Assembly: GCA_018623155.1 (NCBI GenBank)
Contig: JAAZVZ010000008.1
Location: forward strand, 45,851 to 109,850
Origin: Glaciecola sp.
GTDB taxonomy: Bacteria > Pseudomonadota > Gammaproteobacteria > Enterobacterales > Alteromonadaceae
Direction of reading: 5' to 3'
DNA: 64,000 nucleotides
The translations under genes and the position numbers were made by a program. Every line of letters starts with the position of its first letter. The first letter of the stretch is position 1. This document shows positions 36,465 through 47,183 of the stretch, piece by piece. Under the pieces are notes generated by a model, which ran no database searches, was not told the DNA's origin, and was given only the letters and a program-made list of their open reading frames with translations.

Positions 36465-37601
36465 TTACTTGCGTAACATCCTGTCGTCGTCCGCTTTAAG
36501 TAGCAACTGCTTGCTATCTACTAGGCAGGTTTTGGCATATTCACCGAACCAATTGCTAATTTCAGAAAACTGCTTGATAAACCCAGCTTTATCATTCGCT
36601 TCAAACAGCCGAATCGCATCACCAAATCGCTCGTGAAAGCGCTGTAATAAAGATAAATTTTCAGGTTTGTCGAAGATAATATCAGCGTAAAGATTGGCGT
36701 CTTGAGCAAATAAGCGCCCAACCATAGCAAGCTCCAGACGATATATTGGTGAACTTAAAGCAATCAATTCTTGTAGTTTAGGGTCTTCTGCACGAAGGTG
36801 AGCACCGTACACAAACGTATTAAAATGTCGCATGACTTGGATATATGCCATTGCCTCATCATGGGAGTGACTTGACGTATAATGTAATTGTGCTCCCCAC
36901 GTAATCATTTGGTTTATCAACCACTGATATTGCTCTGTGGCGCGACCATCACAAACTATGACAACCTGCTTAACCATACCTGGTGCATCTGGTCCAAACA
37001 TAGGATGCAGCCCAACGACAGGTCCGTCATGTACCTCTAACATAGCTTGTAAAGGCTGTGCTTTAATACTTGTCACATCCGCCAAGATGCAATCCTTTGG
37101 AAGGTAATCAAGACTTTGAATCACTTGTTGAGTTTGATTAATGGGCACAGAGACAACACAGAGAGATACATCTGATAACAAAGACTTCGCTTCGGGCCAC
37201 TCCGCTTTATCAATCACCACGACTTCGTAATGACTGCGCTCAAATAAACTTACAAATAATTTACCTAAAGCGCCTCGGCCGCCCAATACCGCAACTTTTG
37301 TACCAGGAGTTGTTGCACATCGATACTGAGAGTTTTGTGTCAGGTAAGATTCACGCATCATTCGTCTGAGTAAATCTTCAACCAAATCAGGTGAGACCCC
37401 TTTGCTATCGGCTTGTGCACGGCGAGAAGCGATTAGCTCAGCCTCGCGTTCTGGCACATACGTTGGCATCCCTGTCTTAGCTTTGATTTGCCCCACTTGC
37501 GTGGTAATGGTTGCACGTTTTGCAAGCAATTCAACGAGCTGGCTATCCAGCTCGTCAATCTGATTACGCAACCCTAACAACGCCTCAGCGTGATCTGACA
37601 T
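36465..37601 (-). CDS. tyrA: Bifunctional chorismate mutase / prephenate dehydrogenase
   Basis: TyrA leads chorismate through prephenate to 4-hydroxyphenylpyruvate. The 378-residue protein has an AroQ mutase domain (1 to about 90) and an NAD-binding dehydrogenase domain starting at [15 protein letters not shown], with [12 protein letters not shown] and the conserved histidines in [22 protein letters not shown]. It lies 6 nt after aroF and is presumably controlled with it by the TyrR-like site upstream. Confidence 0.97.
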   Translation of the reverse strand: MSDHAEALLGLRNQIDELDSQLVELLAKRATITTQVGQIKAKTGMPTYVPEREAELIASRRAQADSKGVSPDLVEDLLRRMMRESYLTQNSQYRCATTPGTKVAVLGGRGALGKLFVSLFERSHYEVVVIDKAEWPEAKSLLSDVSLCVVSVPINQTQQVIQSLDYLPKDCILADVTSIKAQPLQAMLEVHDGPVVGLHPMFGPDAPGMVKQVVIVCDGRATEQYQWLINQMITWGAQLHYTSSHSHDEAMAYIQVMRHFNTFVYGAHLRAEDPKLQELIALSSPIYRLELAMVGRLFAQDANLYADIIFDKPENLSLLQRFHERFGDAIRLFEANDKAGFIKQFSEISNWFGEYAKTCLVDSKQLLLKADDDRMLRK

Positions 37602-37607
37602 ATTGAA

Positions 37608-38699
37608 CTAGCTCGCTTGCTGACGTTTATTTTGGCGCAACGGTAGTACGGTAATGAGCTTTTCACGCGCTTGCTGGATGAGCTTCGATGTTTCGTCCCA
37701 ATTAATACAACCATCAGTAATCGATACGCCATATTCCAGTTCATCGCGAGTTTTGCCATTTGAACTTTGGTTTCCAGCATTCAAATGGGACTCAAGCATA
37801 ATACCAATAATAGAGTGATTACCTTCCAAAATTTGGTTAAACACATTTTGAGCGACAAGAGGTTGACGTCTATAGTCCTTTGCAGAATTAGCATGCGAAC
37901 AGTCTACTATCAAACTCGGCGAGAGGCCGGCTTTGATTAACTCTTCTTCACAATCCGCAACGCACACTGAGTCATAATTCGGGGTTTTGCCACCGCGCAA
38001 AATAACATGACCATCGGGATTTCCGGCAGTCTTGATAATACTGACCTGGCCTTTCTTGTTAATTCCCATAAAATTATGGCTAGAAGCTGATGATTTCATG
38101 GCATTGATGGCTATGTCTAGAGAGCCGTCTGTACCATTTTTGAAGCCAACGGGCATAGAAAGACCTGAGGCCATTTCACGGTGAGTCTGTGATTCAGACG
38201 TTCGTGCACCAATGGCCGACCAAGAAAACAATTCACCCAAGTACTGTGGTGAAATTGGGTCAAGTGCTTCAGTAGCTACTGGTAATTCTAATTCTGCTAA
38301 CCAAATCAATAATTCTCGAGCTTTCGTCAAACCGGTTTCGATATCAAAACTATCATCGATGTTGGGATCATTGATTAACCCTTTCCAACCAGTGGTTGTT
38401 CTTGGCTTCTCAAAGTAAACTCGCATCACGATATAAAGTGTGTCCTTGCAAGACTCATGCAATTCTTTTAAACGCAGAGCATACTCTTTCGCTGCTTCAA
38501 TATCGTGTATGGAACATGGACCACACACAACAAGTAAACGGTGATCCTCTCCGTGAATAATATCCGAAATTATTTTGCGTGATGATTTTATCTCGGCAAG
38601 CGCTTTATCGCTCACAGGTAGTTTTTCTGCCAATTGGTCAGGGGTGATTAATACGTGTTCAGACGCGATATGTAGATTATCGGTAACTTGATTTGGCAT
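37608..38699 (-). CDS. aroF: 3-deoxy-7-phosphoheptulonate synthase, class I
   Basis: This 363-residue DAHP synthase commits PEP and erythrose 4-phosphate to aromatic synthesis. It has VVCGPCSIHD, the substrate-binding YFEKPRTTTGWKGL and SANSKDYR-like segment DCSHANSAKDYRRQ. It heads an aroF-tyrA operon, so it is most likely the tyrosine-sensitive AroF isozyme; the isozyme is inferred from synteny and the operator. Confidence 0.93.
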   Translation of the reverse strand: MPNQVTDNLHIASEHVLITPDQLAEKLPVSDKALAEIKSSRKIISDIIHGEDHRLLVVCGPCSIHDIEAAKEYALRLKELHESCKDTLYIVMRVYFEKPRTTTGWKGLINDPNIDDSFDIETGLTKARELLIWLAELELPVATEALDPISPQYLGELFSWSAIGARTSESQTHREMASGLSMPVGFKNGTDGSLDIAINAMKSSASSHNFMGINKKGQVSIIKTAGNPDGHVILRGGKTPNYDSVCVADCEEELIKAGLSPSLIVDCSHANSAKDYRRQPLVAQNVFNQILEGNHSIIGIMLESHLNAGNQSSNGKTRDELEYGVSITDGCINWDETSKLIQQAREKLITVLPLRQNKRQQAS

Positions 38700-38814
38700 G
38701 TGTGTATTTTCTCTAAACTTGTGTGATTAAAAATACAAAGCGTTAACTTTGTGCTGACATACGAGGGCTAGTCTTAATTATTCTTATGTTGCTTGACGCT
38801 GGAAGGCGCTCGAC

Positions 38815-38832
38815 TGTACAAATATATTTACA
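38815..38832 (-). promoter_or_regulatory. TyrR-box-like operator upstream of aroF-tyrA
   Basis: TGTACA-N6-TTTACA (38815-38832) matches the TyrR consensus TGTAAA-N6-TTTACA at 11 of 12 fixed positions. It is about 115 nt upstream of the aroF start. TyrR itself is not in the window. Confidence 0.6.
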
Positions 38833-38910
38833 ATTTTTGGCTTGTACACCGCATGACTATTGACTTTTTACCAATTTTTGAGTCCACATGCAATACTCAA
38901 AAAGTGTAAA

Positions 38911-40350
38911 TTAGCGAGAAATATCGTATTTACGCATCTTTTCAATCAACGTTGTGCGACGTATACCTAATTGCGTAGCCGCTCTGACTACAATCCAATC
39001 TGATTGTTCTAGGGCTTGAACAATCAAATTGACTTCTAATTTAGACAAATACTCTTTTAAGCTTACACCTTCAAGAGGTAGTGCCACAGGGACATCACCA
39101 TCAATGTCATGAAATTGTTCTCTGGCAGGAGACGTTTTTCTGAGTCCGTCAAAAATGTCATTATTTAAGTATTTCCCAAGTTCAACATCTCTTATTTTAG
39201 GATCGGTTGTCGGTATTTCACTGGATTGATATTTTATGGGCAAATCAAACACATCAATCATTTTATTTGGATATAAAATCGTCAATCTCTCAACTAAATT
39301 GGATAATTCCCTAACGTTACCTGGCCATGGATATCCACATAAAGACTGCAATGCAGCATGAGTAAATTTAATGCCTTGATTATCCTTGCTACAAAATCGT
39401 GGAATTAAATTTTGTAAGATAAGAGGAATATCCTCTTGACGTTCACGCAGGGCAGGACACTTGATTGGGAATACATTCAAACGATAATACAAATCTTCAC
39501 GGAAACGATCCTGATCAATCATCTGATCTAAGTTCCGATGGGTCGCCGCTACAATACGTACATCACACTTAATCGTCTTATTACCGCCGACACGTTCAAA
39601 GCTTCTTTCCTGTAATACACGTAATAATTTGACTTGCATTGGCAATGGCATATCGCCAATTTCATCTAGAAACAAGGTGCCACCTTCAGCAAGTTCAAAT
39701 CGCCCTTTTCGTGCACTTAGAGCACCTGTAAACGCCCCTTTTTCATGTCCGAACAATTCACTTTCCATTAGCTCATCGGGAATAGCGCCACAATTTACAG
39801 GCACAAATGGCTTATCACGACGAGTGGACAAATAATGGACGTTGCGTGCAATGACTTCTTTGCCTGAACCAGATTCGCCCAGAATCAATACATTTGCTTC
39901 TGTCGGAGCAACTTTATCGATCAGTTTACGCACATCTTGCATGCGTAAGCTTTCACCTACTAGAGCACGAAAAAATGATGTTTTGTGAGTACGCTGTTCT
40001 TTTTTGAGTTTATTTAACAGGAACCCCCTGCATTTTTCGATCATTTTAGTCAATGCATGGAAGGTAATAGGTTCAACGAGTTCACCAATGATATTCGGCA
40101 AGACATGTTGCTCATCTCCACTCATGTTCAATAATATAAATGGGCAAAGTGGAAATTTTTCAGATACATCAAACGCGAGTGAGCAATCTGTTGCGTCAAT
40201 GAAAACGCCCTCAATTTCATGACTACTCTGAAGGGCCTCAAGTGCTTTGCCATAATTTAACGCCTGGCAGTTTTCTCCGATAAAACCCAATATAGTAAGT
40301 AAATTTTGACGACGACTAATGTCATCACTAATGATAAGAAATTCTTTCAT
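38911..40350 (-). CDS. flrA: Sigma-54-dependent activator, FlrA/FleQ family
   Basis: The 479-residue protein has a degenerate FleQ-type receiver domain (1 to about 110), an AAA+ domain with Walker A GESGSGKE (158-165), the sigma-54 contact motif GAFTGA (205-210) and a C-terminal Fis-type helix-turn-helix (about 450-476, [19 protein letters not shown]). FlrA/FleQ proteins start the flagellar cascade and often bind c-di-GMP; VpsR-like relatives control exopolysaccharide. No flagellar genes lie beside it, so which of the two it resembles is open. Confidence 0.82.
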   Translation of the reverse strand: MKEFLIISDDISRRQNLLTILGFIGENCQALNYGKALEALQSSHEIEGVFIDATDCSLAFDVSEKFPLCPFILLNMSGDEQHVLPNIIGELVEPITFHALTKMIEKCRGFLLNKLKKEQRTHKTSFFRALVGESLRMQDVRKLIDKVAPTEANVLILGESGSGKEVIARNVHYLSTRRDKPFVPVNCGAIPDELMESELFGHEKGAFTGALSARKGRFELAEGGTLFLDEIGDMPLPMQVKLLRVLQERSFERVGGNKTIKCDVRIVAATHRNLDQMIDQDRFREDLYYRLNVFPIKCPALRERQEDIPLILQNLIPRFCSKDNQGIKFTHAALQSLCGYPWPGNVRELSNLVERLTILYPNKMIDVFDLPIKYQSSEIPTTDPKIRDVELGKYLNNDIFDGLRKTSPAREQFHDIDGDVPVALPLEGVSLKEYLSKLEVNLIVQALEQSDWIVVRAATQLGIRRTTLIEKMRKYDISR

Positions 40351-40784
40351 TGCTTCCTTGCTTTCTTCTGTCGAGGTGGCGAGATTTGCTTATCCCCTAT
40401 CCTGTTTGTTCGAATCTGAATACATAATTACGTTGATGTTTGTAAGCTCCAGATCGCAACGGCAAAATCAACAACAAGACGATTCCATGTCTTAGTATTT
40501 AAAACGACCACTGCATGATAACCATAACAAAATTTTAACTCTACGCAATCTAATCCCTTAAAATATAAGTATTAAATTTATGTAAGACATTGGCTATAGA
40601 CTAAATATCTTGCGCATGTTTTGCGGTCAGAAGTGTCTCTTTTTGTGTATTCAGCTCGGACAAAATCTCAATACCATTAAGTCATGTGAAGTGGACTGAA
40701 TAAACAATAAGCAAAGCTTGAAACGTGCGTTTAGATAGCTAACATTAGGTTTAGATTATTTTATGTGTCGAATTAGGAGTCCGC
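40351..40784. other. Long divergent intergenic region between flrA-like gene and smrA
   Basis: This AT-rich stretch holds no supported protein gene. AAGGA lies just before the flrA-like ATG on the reverse strand. Near the other end a promoter for smrA is likely. I saw no sigma-54 (-24/-12) element, tandem repeat or terminator. Its length leaves room for extra regulation of the FlrA-like gene or an unrecognised RNA. Confidence 0.5.
40718..40745 (+). promoter_or_regulatory. Predicted promoter of smrA
   Basis: TTGAAA (40718-40723) and TAACAT (40740-40745) are 16 nt apart, about 40 nt before the smrA start. Confidence 0.35.
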
Positions 40785-41369
40785 GTGGACAAACAAGATG
40801 ACTTTGACTTGTTTTTAGCTGAGATCGGTGATGTAAAACCTCTCAAACAAGGCGATGTTGTGCGGACTCAGTCCAACGCTAATGATGCCCTTGCCAAGTC
40901 CCTCAAACGCAATGCTCTGCTTAAGGAAACACAGGCTGACAAATATCACCTTGCGCTGGAGTGCCGTGAATGGATTGACCCATATGATCCAATCAGCTAT
41001 CGGCAAGACGGCATCCAGGATGGTGTTTTTAAAAATCTAAGAATGGGCAAATATGCGATCGAGAAGAAATTCAATTTGAGTCAGTTACGCATTGAGGAGG
41101 CGCGCGCACATCTTATCGAGCAGATTGAGAAGTCTTTTAAGCAAGGAGTCAGAGTATTGTTAATACAGCACGGGATGGGACTAAAAACCACACCCAAACC
41201 TGGAAAATTGAAAAGTTTTCTCAATATGTGGTTGTTAAATTTGCCACAAGTTATTGCTTTTCACACTGCTCATCAAAGCCATGGTGGCTTATCAGCTTGT
41301 TATGTTTTACTCAAAAAAAATCCAGAACAAAAATTGATTAACCGGGAAAGGCACCAGAAAAGATATTAA
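40785..41369 (+). CDS. smrA: Smr-domain DNA endonuclease SmrA
   Basis: The 194-residue protein resembles E. coli SmrA (YdaL): a charged N-terminus, then a stand-alone Smr domain with VLLIQHGMGL and the C-terminal AFHTAHQSHGGLSACYVLLKK, ending with an Arg/His/Lys-rich tail. The classical DLHG motif is replaced by FNLSQL, as in SmrA proteins. Smr domains nick or cut branched DNA. The GTG start is supported by AGGAG with 5-nt spacing. Confidence 0.87.
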   Translation: MDKQDDFDLFLAEIGDVKPLKQGDVVRTQSNANDALAKSLKRNALLKETQADKYHLALECREWIDPYDPISYRQDGIQDGVFKNLRMGKYAIEKKFNLSQLRIEEARAHLIEQIEKSFKQGVRVLLIQHGMGLKTTPKPGKLKSFLNMWLLNLPQVIAFHTAHQSHGGLSACYVLLKKNPEQKLINRERHQKRY

Positions 41370-41376
41370 GTTCTTG

Positions 41377-41475
41377 CTAGACAACAGTACTTGCATTCAA
41401 AATTGCTGTAATCGACATGATTAAGACGACGACAAATAGGCCAGTGAAACTGATTTTTCTTCTACGGTTTAACAT
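41377..41475 (-). CDS. Candidate 32-residue single-span membrane microprotein
   Basis: The frame encodes a basic N-terminus (MLNRRRK) followed by one hydrophobic helix (GLFVVVLIMSITAIL) and a short polar end, a typical small inner-membrane protein with N-in topology. AAGAG lies about 8 nt before its ATG. It converges on smrA with a 7-nt gap and lies downstream of the purL hairpin on the same strand as purL, so it would need its own promoter or readthrough. No family is recognised. Confidence 0.45.
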   Translation of the reverse strand: MLNRRRKISFTGLFVVVLIMSITAILNASTVV

Positions 41476-41535
41476 CTAAAACACTCTTTAATAATTATTT
41501 TTATGTGAGTATGACCGAACTTAATTATTTAAGTT

Positions 41536-41563
41536 CCACAGTTGTATACTGATACAACTGTGG
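41536..41563 (-). terminator. Perfect 12-bp hairpin downstream of purL
   Basis: CCACAGTTGTAT (41536-41547) and ATACAACTGTGG (41552-41563) pair without mismatch around a 4-nt loop. A second small hairpin (CTAGGT-TT-ACCTAG, 41567-41580) lies between it and purL. The uridine run is weak, so it may terminate purL or shape the leader of the microprotein mRNA. Confidence 0.55.
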
Positions 41564-41587
41564 TAACTAGGTTTACCTAGAACAACT

Positions 41588-44500
41588 CTAATCAACGAAG
41601 CGACGTGCATTTCTGAACATGCGCATCCATGGACTATCTTCATTCCAGTTCGGGTCCCGCCACGAATTCGTCACAGCTCTAAATACACGCTCAGGATGTG
41701 GCATCATTATGGTAACGCGCCCATCTTCAGAGGTTAAGCCTGTGATCCCGTTGACTGAACCATTTGGATTAGCCGGATACAACTGGGTTACTTTACCTTG
41801 ATTATCTACAAATCGCAACGCTACTTTTTGTTGTGATTCAACTGCTTGCAAAGCGTCTGTCGAGGCAAATTCAGCATGACCTTCACCGTGAGAAACCGCA
41901 ATTGGCATGCGCGATCCGGCCATACCTGCTAAAAGAACAGAAGGACTTTCTTGTACTTCGACCATCGCTACACGCGCCTCAAAGCGTGCAGAGAGATTTT
42001 GCACAAAATGAGGCCAGTGCTCTGTACCTGGAATAATACTATGTAAATTTGATAGCATCTGACAACCGTTGCAGACGCCTAAAGTAAAGGTATTTTCACG
42101 CGCAAAGAATTGGCTAAATTGAGCTTTAGCCACATCATTATATAACGCGGATTTCGCCCACCCCTCACCAGCGCCTAGGACGTCACCATAAGAAAAACCG
42201 CCACAAACAGCCATGCCCGCGAATCGCTCGAGCGTTTTACGCCCAGTTAAGATATCAGACATATGCACATCGATTGCAGTAAACCCAGCTCGATCAAAAG
42301 CAGCCGCCATCTCGTGATGCGAATTCACACCTTGTTCGCGCAAAATAGCTACCTCTGGGCGCGCACCTGTTGCGATATATGGCGCACAGATGTCTTCGTC
42401 AATATCATAGGTTAACAACGCATGTAGACCCGGATCGTCTTGCTTCTGTTTGCTTGCATGCTCCTCATCTGCGCACACAGGGTTATCTCTTAAACGCTGC
42501 ATTTGATGCGTTGTTTCGGCCCAAACCATACGCAGTCGCATGCGAGAATCAGCCAATATAATATCATTTTCTAGAGTAATATTAATTTCATCACCAGACA
42601 CAGCTTGTCCAATGTGTGTCAATGTATCACTCAATGCATATTGTTCAAAAACTTGTTCAACTAACTTTAGTTGTCCCTTACGCACTTGAAGTACCGCGCC
42701 TAACTCTTCCGCAAACAAAGCATTAACCGCATTACTCGAGTGAATATTCGGCAAGTCATCCAGTTGAATATTAACACCACAATGGCCTGCAAATGCCATT
42801 TCCAGCAGCGTTGTGACAAGACCACCATCCGAGACATCGTGATAAGATTGTAATAAATCCCCAGCATGCAGGGTTTGTATTGCATCAAAGAAATGTCTTA
42901 AATCTTTTGGTTCGTCTACATCTGGCACTTTATCGCCAAGCTGTCCGTAAACCTGGGCCAAACATGAGCCACCTAAGCGCTGTTGTCCGCGACTCAAATC
43001 AACATACAACAAAACATTATCGTCATCAGTCGATAGCTGAGGTGTCACCGTCTTGCGTACATCCTTCACGGCACCAAAAGCGGTGATGACTAACGAAAGT
43101 GGTGCTGTAACCGATTTATCTTCACCATCATCTTGCCATTGTGTTTTCATTGACATAGAGTCTTTACCCACTGGGATTGCGATCTCTAGTGCTGGACATA
43201 ACTCTTCACCTACGGCTTTTACCGCTTCATATAAACCAGCGTCTTCTCCAGGGTGGCCTGCGGCGGCCATCCAATTTGCCGACAGTTTAACGCGTTTGAT
43301 ATCGCCAATGTATGAAGCACTTAAATTCGTCAGTGCTTCAGCAACAGCAAGTCGAGCTGACGCACCATGGTTTAATAAAGCCACAGGTGTACGTTCACCC
43401 ATCGCCATCGCCTCACCAAAGTACGAATCAAAGGCAGCAGCTGTAACTGCCACGTCCGCAACTGGGACCTGCCAAGGCCCTACCATCTGGTCACGGACTA
43501 CTGAACCAGTTACTGAGCGGTCACCAATTGTGATTAGGAATGTCTTTTCGGCAACAGTGGGTAGACGTAAAACGCGCTCTAAAGCTTCAGTGAGAACCAA
43601 TTTTGAAGTATCAAATGATGTACCTGATACTTTTTTAGATTCTACATCACGATGCATTTTAGGTGGTTTACCTAATAAGACGTCTAACGGCATGTCGATT
43701 GGCTGATTACCAAACGCTTCATCATTCAGTAACAAATGTTCTTCTAAAGTTGCCTCACCGACTACTGCGAAGGGTGCACGCTCACGTTCACAAATTGCTG
43801 CAAAACGAGATAAATCATTGGGTGAAACAGACAATACATAACGCTCTTGAGATTCATTACACCAAATCTCAAGAGGTGCCATACCCGGTTCATCATTAGG
43901 CACTGCTCTTAACTCAAAACGACCGCCTCGACCACCATCACTGACTAATTCAGGCAGCGCATTTGATAAACCACCCGCACCTACATCATGGATAAATTGA
44001 ATAGGATTATCTTTGCCTAGTTGCCAACAGGCATCGATAACTTCTTGGCAGCGACGTTCCATCTCTGGGTTCTCTCGTTGAACGGATGCAAAGTCAAGGT
44101 CTTCATTTGACTCACCAGAAGCCATGGAGGATGCCGCGCCGCCCCCTAGACCAATATTCATGGCAGGGCCACCTAATACAATAAGTTTTGCACCGACGGT
44201 GATTTCGCCTTTTTGTGTGTGCTCTTTGCGGATATTTCCTAAACCACCGGCCAACATGATTGGTTTGTGATAGCCTCGAACTTCAGTGCCATTAAAACTT
44301 GTGACTAGCTGTTCATACGTCCTAAAGTACCCGAGCAAATTCGGACGGCCAAATTCATTGTTAAACGCTGCGCCACCAAGTGGGCCTTCTAACATAATGT
44401 CCAAAGCTGAAACGATTCGAGAAGGTTTTCCATAGTTTACTTCCCATGGCTGCTCGAATCCTGGGATCTGCAAATTGGATACAGAGAAACCAACTAAACC

Positions 44501-45490
44501 CGCTTTAGGTTTGGAGCCAACACCGGTTGCGCCTTCGTCTCGGATTTCACCTCCCGACCCAGTTGCGGCACCAGCATAAGGGGCGATAGCCGTCGGATGG
44601 TTATGTGTTTCTACTTTCATCAATATATCAATGGCTTCGCTGTGATATTCATATTGATGGTTTATTGGAGAAGGGAAGAACCGTCCTGCAAAGTTGCCTT
44701 CCATCACTGCAGCATTATCTTTGTAAGCAGAATGCACAAAATCTGGAGTGACTTCGAAGGTGTTCTTAATCATCTTAAACAGTGACTTGGGCTGTTCTAC
44801 TCCGTCTATTGTCCAATCTGCATTAAATATTTTATGACGACAATGCTCAGAATTAGCTTGGGCAAACATATACAATTCGATGTCGTTCGGATTGCGTCCA
44901 AGGCGAGTAAAATTATCGACCAAGTAATCAATTTCGTCGTCGGCTAATGCCAAACCAAAATGTTTATTTGCTTCTGCTAAAGCGTCTCGACCACCCTTTA
45001 AAATATCAACTGAAGTAAAGGTATCAGGTTGTTGGGAAACAAACAGCTGATGTGCATCAGATGGCTCAGCTAAAACCGTCTGTGTCATGCGGTCATAACA
45101 AAGTTGCTTGACTTGTTCATGCTGTTGTTCGGATAAAGGAGTACTACTCGAGAAGGAAAACTGATTGCCTCGTTCAATTCGACGGACTTGAGATAATCCG
45201 CAATTATGTGCGATGTCCGTTGCTTTTGATGCCCACGGAGAAATTGTACCCAAGCGCGGGACCACCACAAAACTCCTCGCTAGAGTGCAGATAGATTCCC
45301 GTTTCGGGCCGTAGGTAAGCAATTTATTTAAGACTGAGGTCTGTTTTTCAGAAATCTCTTCAGATAAATCCACAAAGTGAATGAACTGAGCTTGGATATC
45401 AAGTAGAGGTATGTCTAGCGAATGACATTGAGCCAGAAGTTTATTACGGGCAAAATCTGTAAGCGAAGGACTGCCTGGAAGGATAAGCAT
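41588..45490 (-). CDS. purL: Phosphoribosylformylglycinamidine synthase
   Basis: This 1300-residue large-form PurL makes FGAM from FGAR, glutamine and ATP in purine synthesis. It has an N-terminal PurS-like domain, two AIR-synthase-like halves ([13 protein letters not shown]; the [10 protein letters not shown] region) and a C-terminal glutaminase domain with nucleophile in GVCNGCQM (Cys1140) and His1265/Glu1267 in MPHPER. Length matches E. coli (1295). It is monocistronic. Confidence 0.98.
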   Translation of the reverse strand: MLILPGSPSLTDFARNKLLAQCHSLDIPLLDIQAQFIHFVDLSEEISEKQTSVLNKLLTYGPKRESICTLARSFVVVPRLGTISPWASKATDIAHNCGLSQVRRIERGNQFSFSSSTPLSEQQHEQVKQLCYDRMTQTVLAEPSDAHQLFVSQQPDTFTSVDILKGGRDALAEANKHFGLALADDEIDYLVDNFTRLGRNPNDIELYMFAQANSEHCRHKIFNADWTIDGVEQPKSLFKMIKNTFEVTPDFVHSAYKDNAAVMEGNFAGRFFPSPINHQYEYHSEAIDILMKVETHNHPTAIAPYAGAATGSGGEIRDEGATGVGSKPKAGLVGFSVSNLQIPGFEQPWEVNYGKPSRIVSALDIMLEGPLGGAAFNNEFGRPNLLGYFRTYEQLVTSFNGTEVRGYHKPIMLAGGLGNIRKEHTQKGEITVGAKLIVLGGPAMNIGLGGGAASSMASGESNEDLDFASVQRENPEMERRCQEVIDACWQLGKDNPIQFIHDVGAGGLSNALPELVSDGGRGGRFELRAVPNDEPGMAPLEIWCNESQERYVLSVSPNDLSRFAAICERERAPFAVVGEATLEEHLLLNDEAFGNQPIDMPLDVLLGKPPKMHRDVESKKVSGTSFDTSKLVLTEALERVLRLPTVAEKTFLITIGDRSVTGSVVRDQMVGPWQVPVADVAVTAAAFDSYFGEAMAMGERTPVALLNHGASARLAVAEALTNLSASYIGDIKRVKLSANWMAAAGHPGEDAGLYEAVKAVGEELCPALEIAIPVGKDSMSMKTQWQDDGEDKSVTAPLSLVITAFGAVKDVRKTVTPQLSTDDDNVLLYVDLSRGQQRLGGSCLAQVYGQLGDKVPDVDEPKDLRHFFDAIQTLHAGDLLQSYHDVSDGGLVTTLLEMAFAGHCGVNIQLDDLPNIHSSNAVNALFAEELGAVLQVRKGQLKLVEQVFEQYALSDTLTHIGQAVSGDEINITLENDIILADSRMRLRMVWAETTHQMQRLRDNPVCADEEHASKQKQDDPGLHALLTYDIDEDICAPYIATGARPEVAILREQGVNSHHEMAAAFDRAGFTAIDVHMSDILTGRKTLERFAGMAVCGGFSYGDVLGAGEGWAKSALYNDVAKAQFSQFFARENTFTLGVCNGCQMLSNLHSIIPGTEHWPHFVQNLSARFEARVAMVEVQESPSVLLAGMAGSRMPIAVSHGEGHAEFASTDALQAVESQQKVALRFVDNQGKVTQLYPANPNGSVNGITGLTSEDGRVTIMMPHPERVFRAVTNSWRDPNWNEDSPWMRMFRNARRFVD

Positions 45491-45531
45491 AAGAGTATTT
45501 CCGATGGATTAAGCGTTGATTGCAAGCTGTT

Positions 45532-45560
45532 ATTATAAAGCAAATTTAAGTGAATTCTAA
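45532..45560 (-). promoter_or_regulatory. Predicted promoter of purL
   Basis: On the reverse strand a perfect TATAAT (45532-45537) lies 17 nt from a weak -35 TTAGAA (45555-45560), about 40 nt before the ATG. No good PurR operator is visible. Confidence 0.45.
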
Positions 45561-45645
45561 ATTGTTTATGAATGTTACCATTTATGCTTAATTTTTACGC
45601 AAAAAAATAATTAGGTAACTTTTGCTCATCTGTTATGATATCTCT

Positions 45646-46971
45646 ATGAAATATTTTCGTTTGTCCTTATTTTTGTGTTTGTGTTGGTTTAGCTCATACA
45701 GTGCAGCTAGTAATCTACACTCGATCATACAAAGCAACAGCTTGCGAGTGGGAACCATGTATGGGACTGAGGGCTTCTTTCTCCTCAATGAAACGCATGC
45801 GGGATTTGACTATGAGTTATCGCAAGCGTTTGCGACCTTTTTAGGGGTACAGCTTGACATACGGCCATTTGCAGATCCCAAACGAATGCTCAATAGCCTT
45901 AAAAGCGGTGAAATAGACCTGATTGCATCCCCATTTCAATATGCTCCAGAACATTTGACACATGTTGGATTTGGCCCTGTATACCAATACTTTGACCAAG
46001 TTATTGTCACCAGTAACAATAACCCAAAACAAAACGCTTTAGTCGAGCGTTACAGCATGCATGCAAATGCATTAAAAGATAAGGCCCTAGAGCAAGATAT
46101 TCAATGGCAGACGACTCTGGAATATGACAGCGAAGAACTATTACAAATGGTCTTAACTGAAGATATTGGCTATACCGTGACAACATCCAGTATCTTAAAT
46201 CGCGCGCGTTTGCTCTACCCTGAATTGCTCCCTTACAAAGTGATCAATCAAAATTTACCCAGACGCTGGTTATTTGCAAAAACACAAAACGACGCTTTGC
46301 TTGGAGTGATGTTAGAGTTCTTTGGGCAATACCGCGAAAGTGGCGCGTTAAAAGCAATTAATGAAGCGTATTTTGCGCATGTAAACAAAATAAACTTTGT
46401 CGATACCAAAGCATTTATAACGGCTGTGAGGCACAAACTACCAAGGTACAGAGATTGGTTTGAGATGTACGCTGAGGATCTAGATTGGCGGTTACTTGCC
46501 GCGGTGGCATATCAAGAAAGTCACTGGGATCCAAAGGCTATTTCAGTCACTGGCGTTCGCGGTTTAATGATGCTAACCCGCCCTACAGCCCGTGAAATGG
46601 GGGTAACATCACGAGTCAATCCAGAGCAAAGCATCATGGGAGGGAGCAAATATCTGGCTAAAATGAAACGACGGTTACCTGCCCGGATCAACGAACCGGA
46701 CCGAACATTCATGGCGTTAGCAGCCTATAACATTGGTCTAGGGCATTTAGAGGATGCCAGGGTATTGACCCAAAGAGCAGGATTGAATCCGGATTTATGG
46801 GTAGATGTAAAACAATATTTGCCTTTATTGCGTAAAAAACAATATTATACAAAAACGAAATTTGGTTATGCACACGGCGATGTCGCAGTCCAATATGTCG
46901 AAAATATTCGCCGTTACTACGATAGTTTACGGTTTATTGATGAAAACGTACATAAATCTGTAACCCAATAG
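45646..46971 (+). CDS. mltF: Membrane-bound lytic murein transglycosylase F
   Basis: The 441-residue precursor has a signal peptide (ends near SAAS), a type 3 periplasmic solute-binding-like regulatory domain (about 25-260) and a C-terminal SLT lysozyme-like domain with catalytic Glu291 in AVAYQESHWDP, followed by GVRGLMMLT and ALAAYNIGLGH. MltF cleaves peptidoglycan glycan strands to 1,6-anhydro products. It is shorter than E. coli MltF (518), mainly at the C-terminus. The ATG at 45646 gives the signal peptide; a TTG lies eight codons upstream. Confidence 0.93.
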   Translation: MKYFRLSLFLCLCWFSSYSAASNLHSIIQSNSLRVGTMYGTEGFFLLNETHAGFDYELSQAFATFLGVQLDIRPFADPKRMLNSLKSGEIDLIASPFQYAPEHLTHVGFGPVYQYFDQVIVTSNNNPKQNALVERYSMHANALKDKALEQDIQWQTTLEYDSEELLQMVLTEDIGYTVTTSSILNRARLLYPELLPYKVINQNLPRRWLFAKTQNDALLGVMLEFFGQYRESGALKAINEAYFAHVNKINFVDTKAFITAVRHKLPRYRDWFEMYAEDLDWRLLAAVAYQESHWDPKAISVTGVRGLMMLTRPTAREMGVTSRVNPEQSIMGGSKYLAKMKRRLPARINEPDRTFMALAAYNIGLGHLEDARVLTQRAGLNPDLWVDVKQYLPLLRKKQYYTKTKFGYAHGDVAVQYVENIRRYYDSLRFIDENVHKSVTQ

Positions 46972-47021
46972 TCATCGTACTGTCATCTAAAAATGGACAA
47001 TAATAAAAAAAAGGATATGCC

Positions 47022-47183
47022 ATGAAACGTAATCGGTTCTTTCGAAAAACACCACGATCGTTTGTCACCTCTCGTACTCGTTTACTCAAGAAACGTCTTC
47101 ACCTAAAATCAATGCATCGGCGCAAGCAGTTTGTATTACTCAATATCGAAGGTAAGGAAGGTATAGAAGAAGCATCCGCCTAG
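47022..47183 (+). CDS. Small highly basic protein, function unknown
   Basis: The 53-residue frame begins MKRNRFFRKTPRSF; the first 36 residues are very rich in Arg and Lys, and the end is acidic (IEGKEGIEEASA). AAGGA lies 6 nt before the ATG. It starts 50 nt after mltF and its stop shares the palindromic CTAG with the stop of convergent tadA. The charge pattern suggests binding to RNA, ribosomes or DNA (inference). Family not recognised. Confidence 0.6.
   Translation: MKRNRFFRKTPRSFVTSRTRLLKKRLHLKSMHRRKQFVLLNIEGKEGIEEASA

Noticed and set aside
43053..43706. 217-codon open frame on the forward strand
   Set aside because: It is antisense to the well-conserved middle of purL, has a Ser/Thr/Pro-rich composition typical of a shadow frame and no ribosome-binding context.
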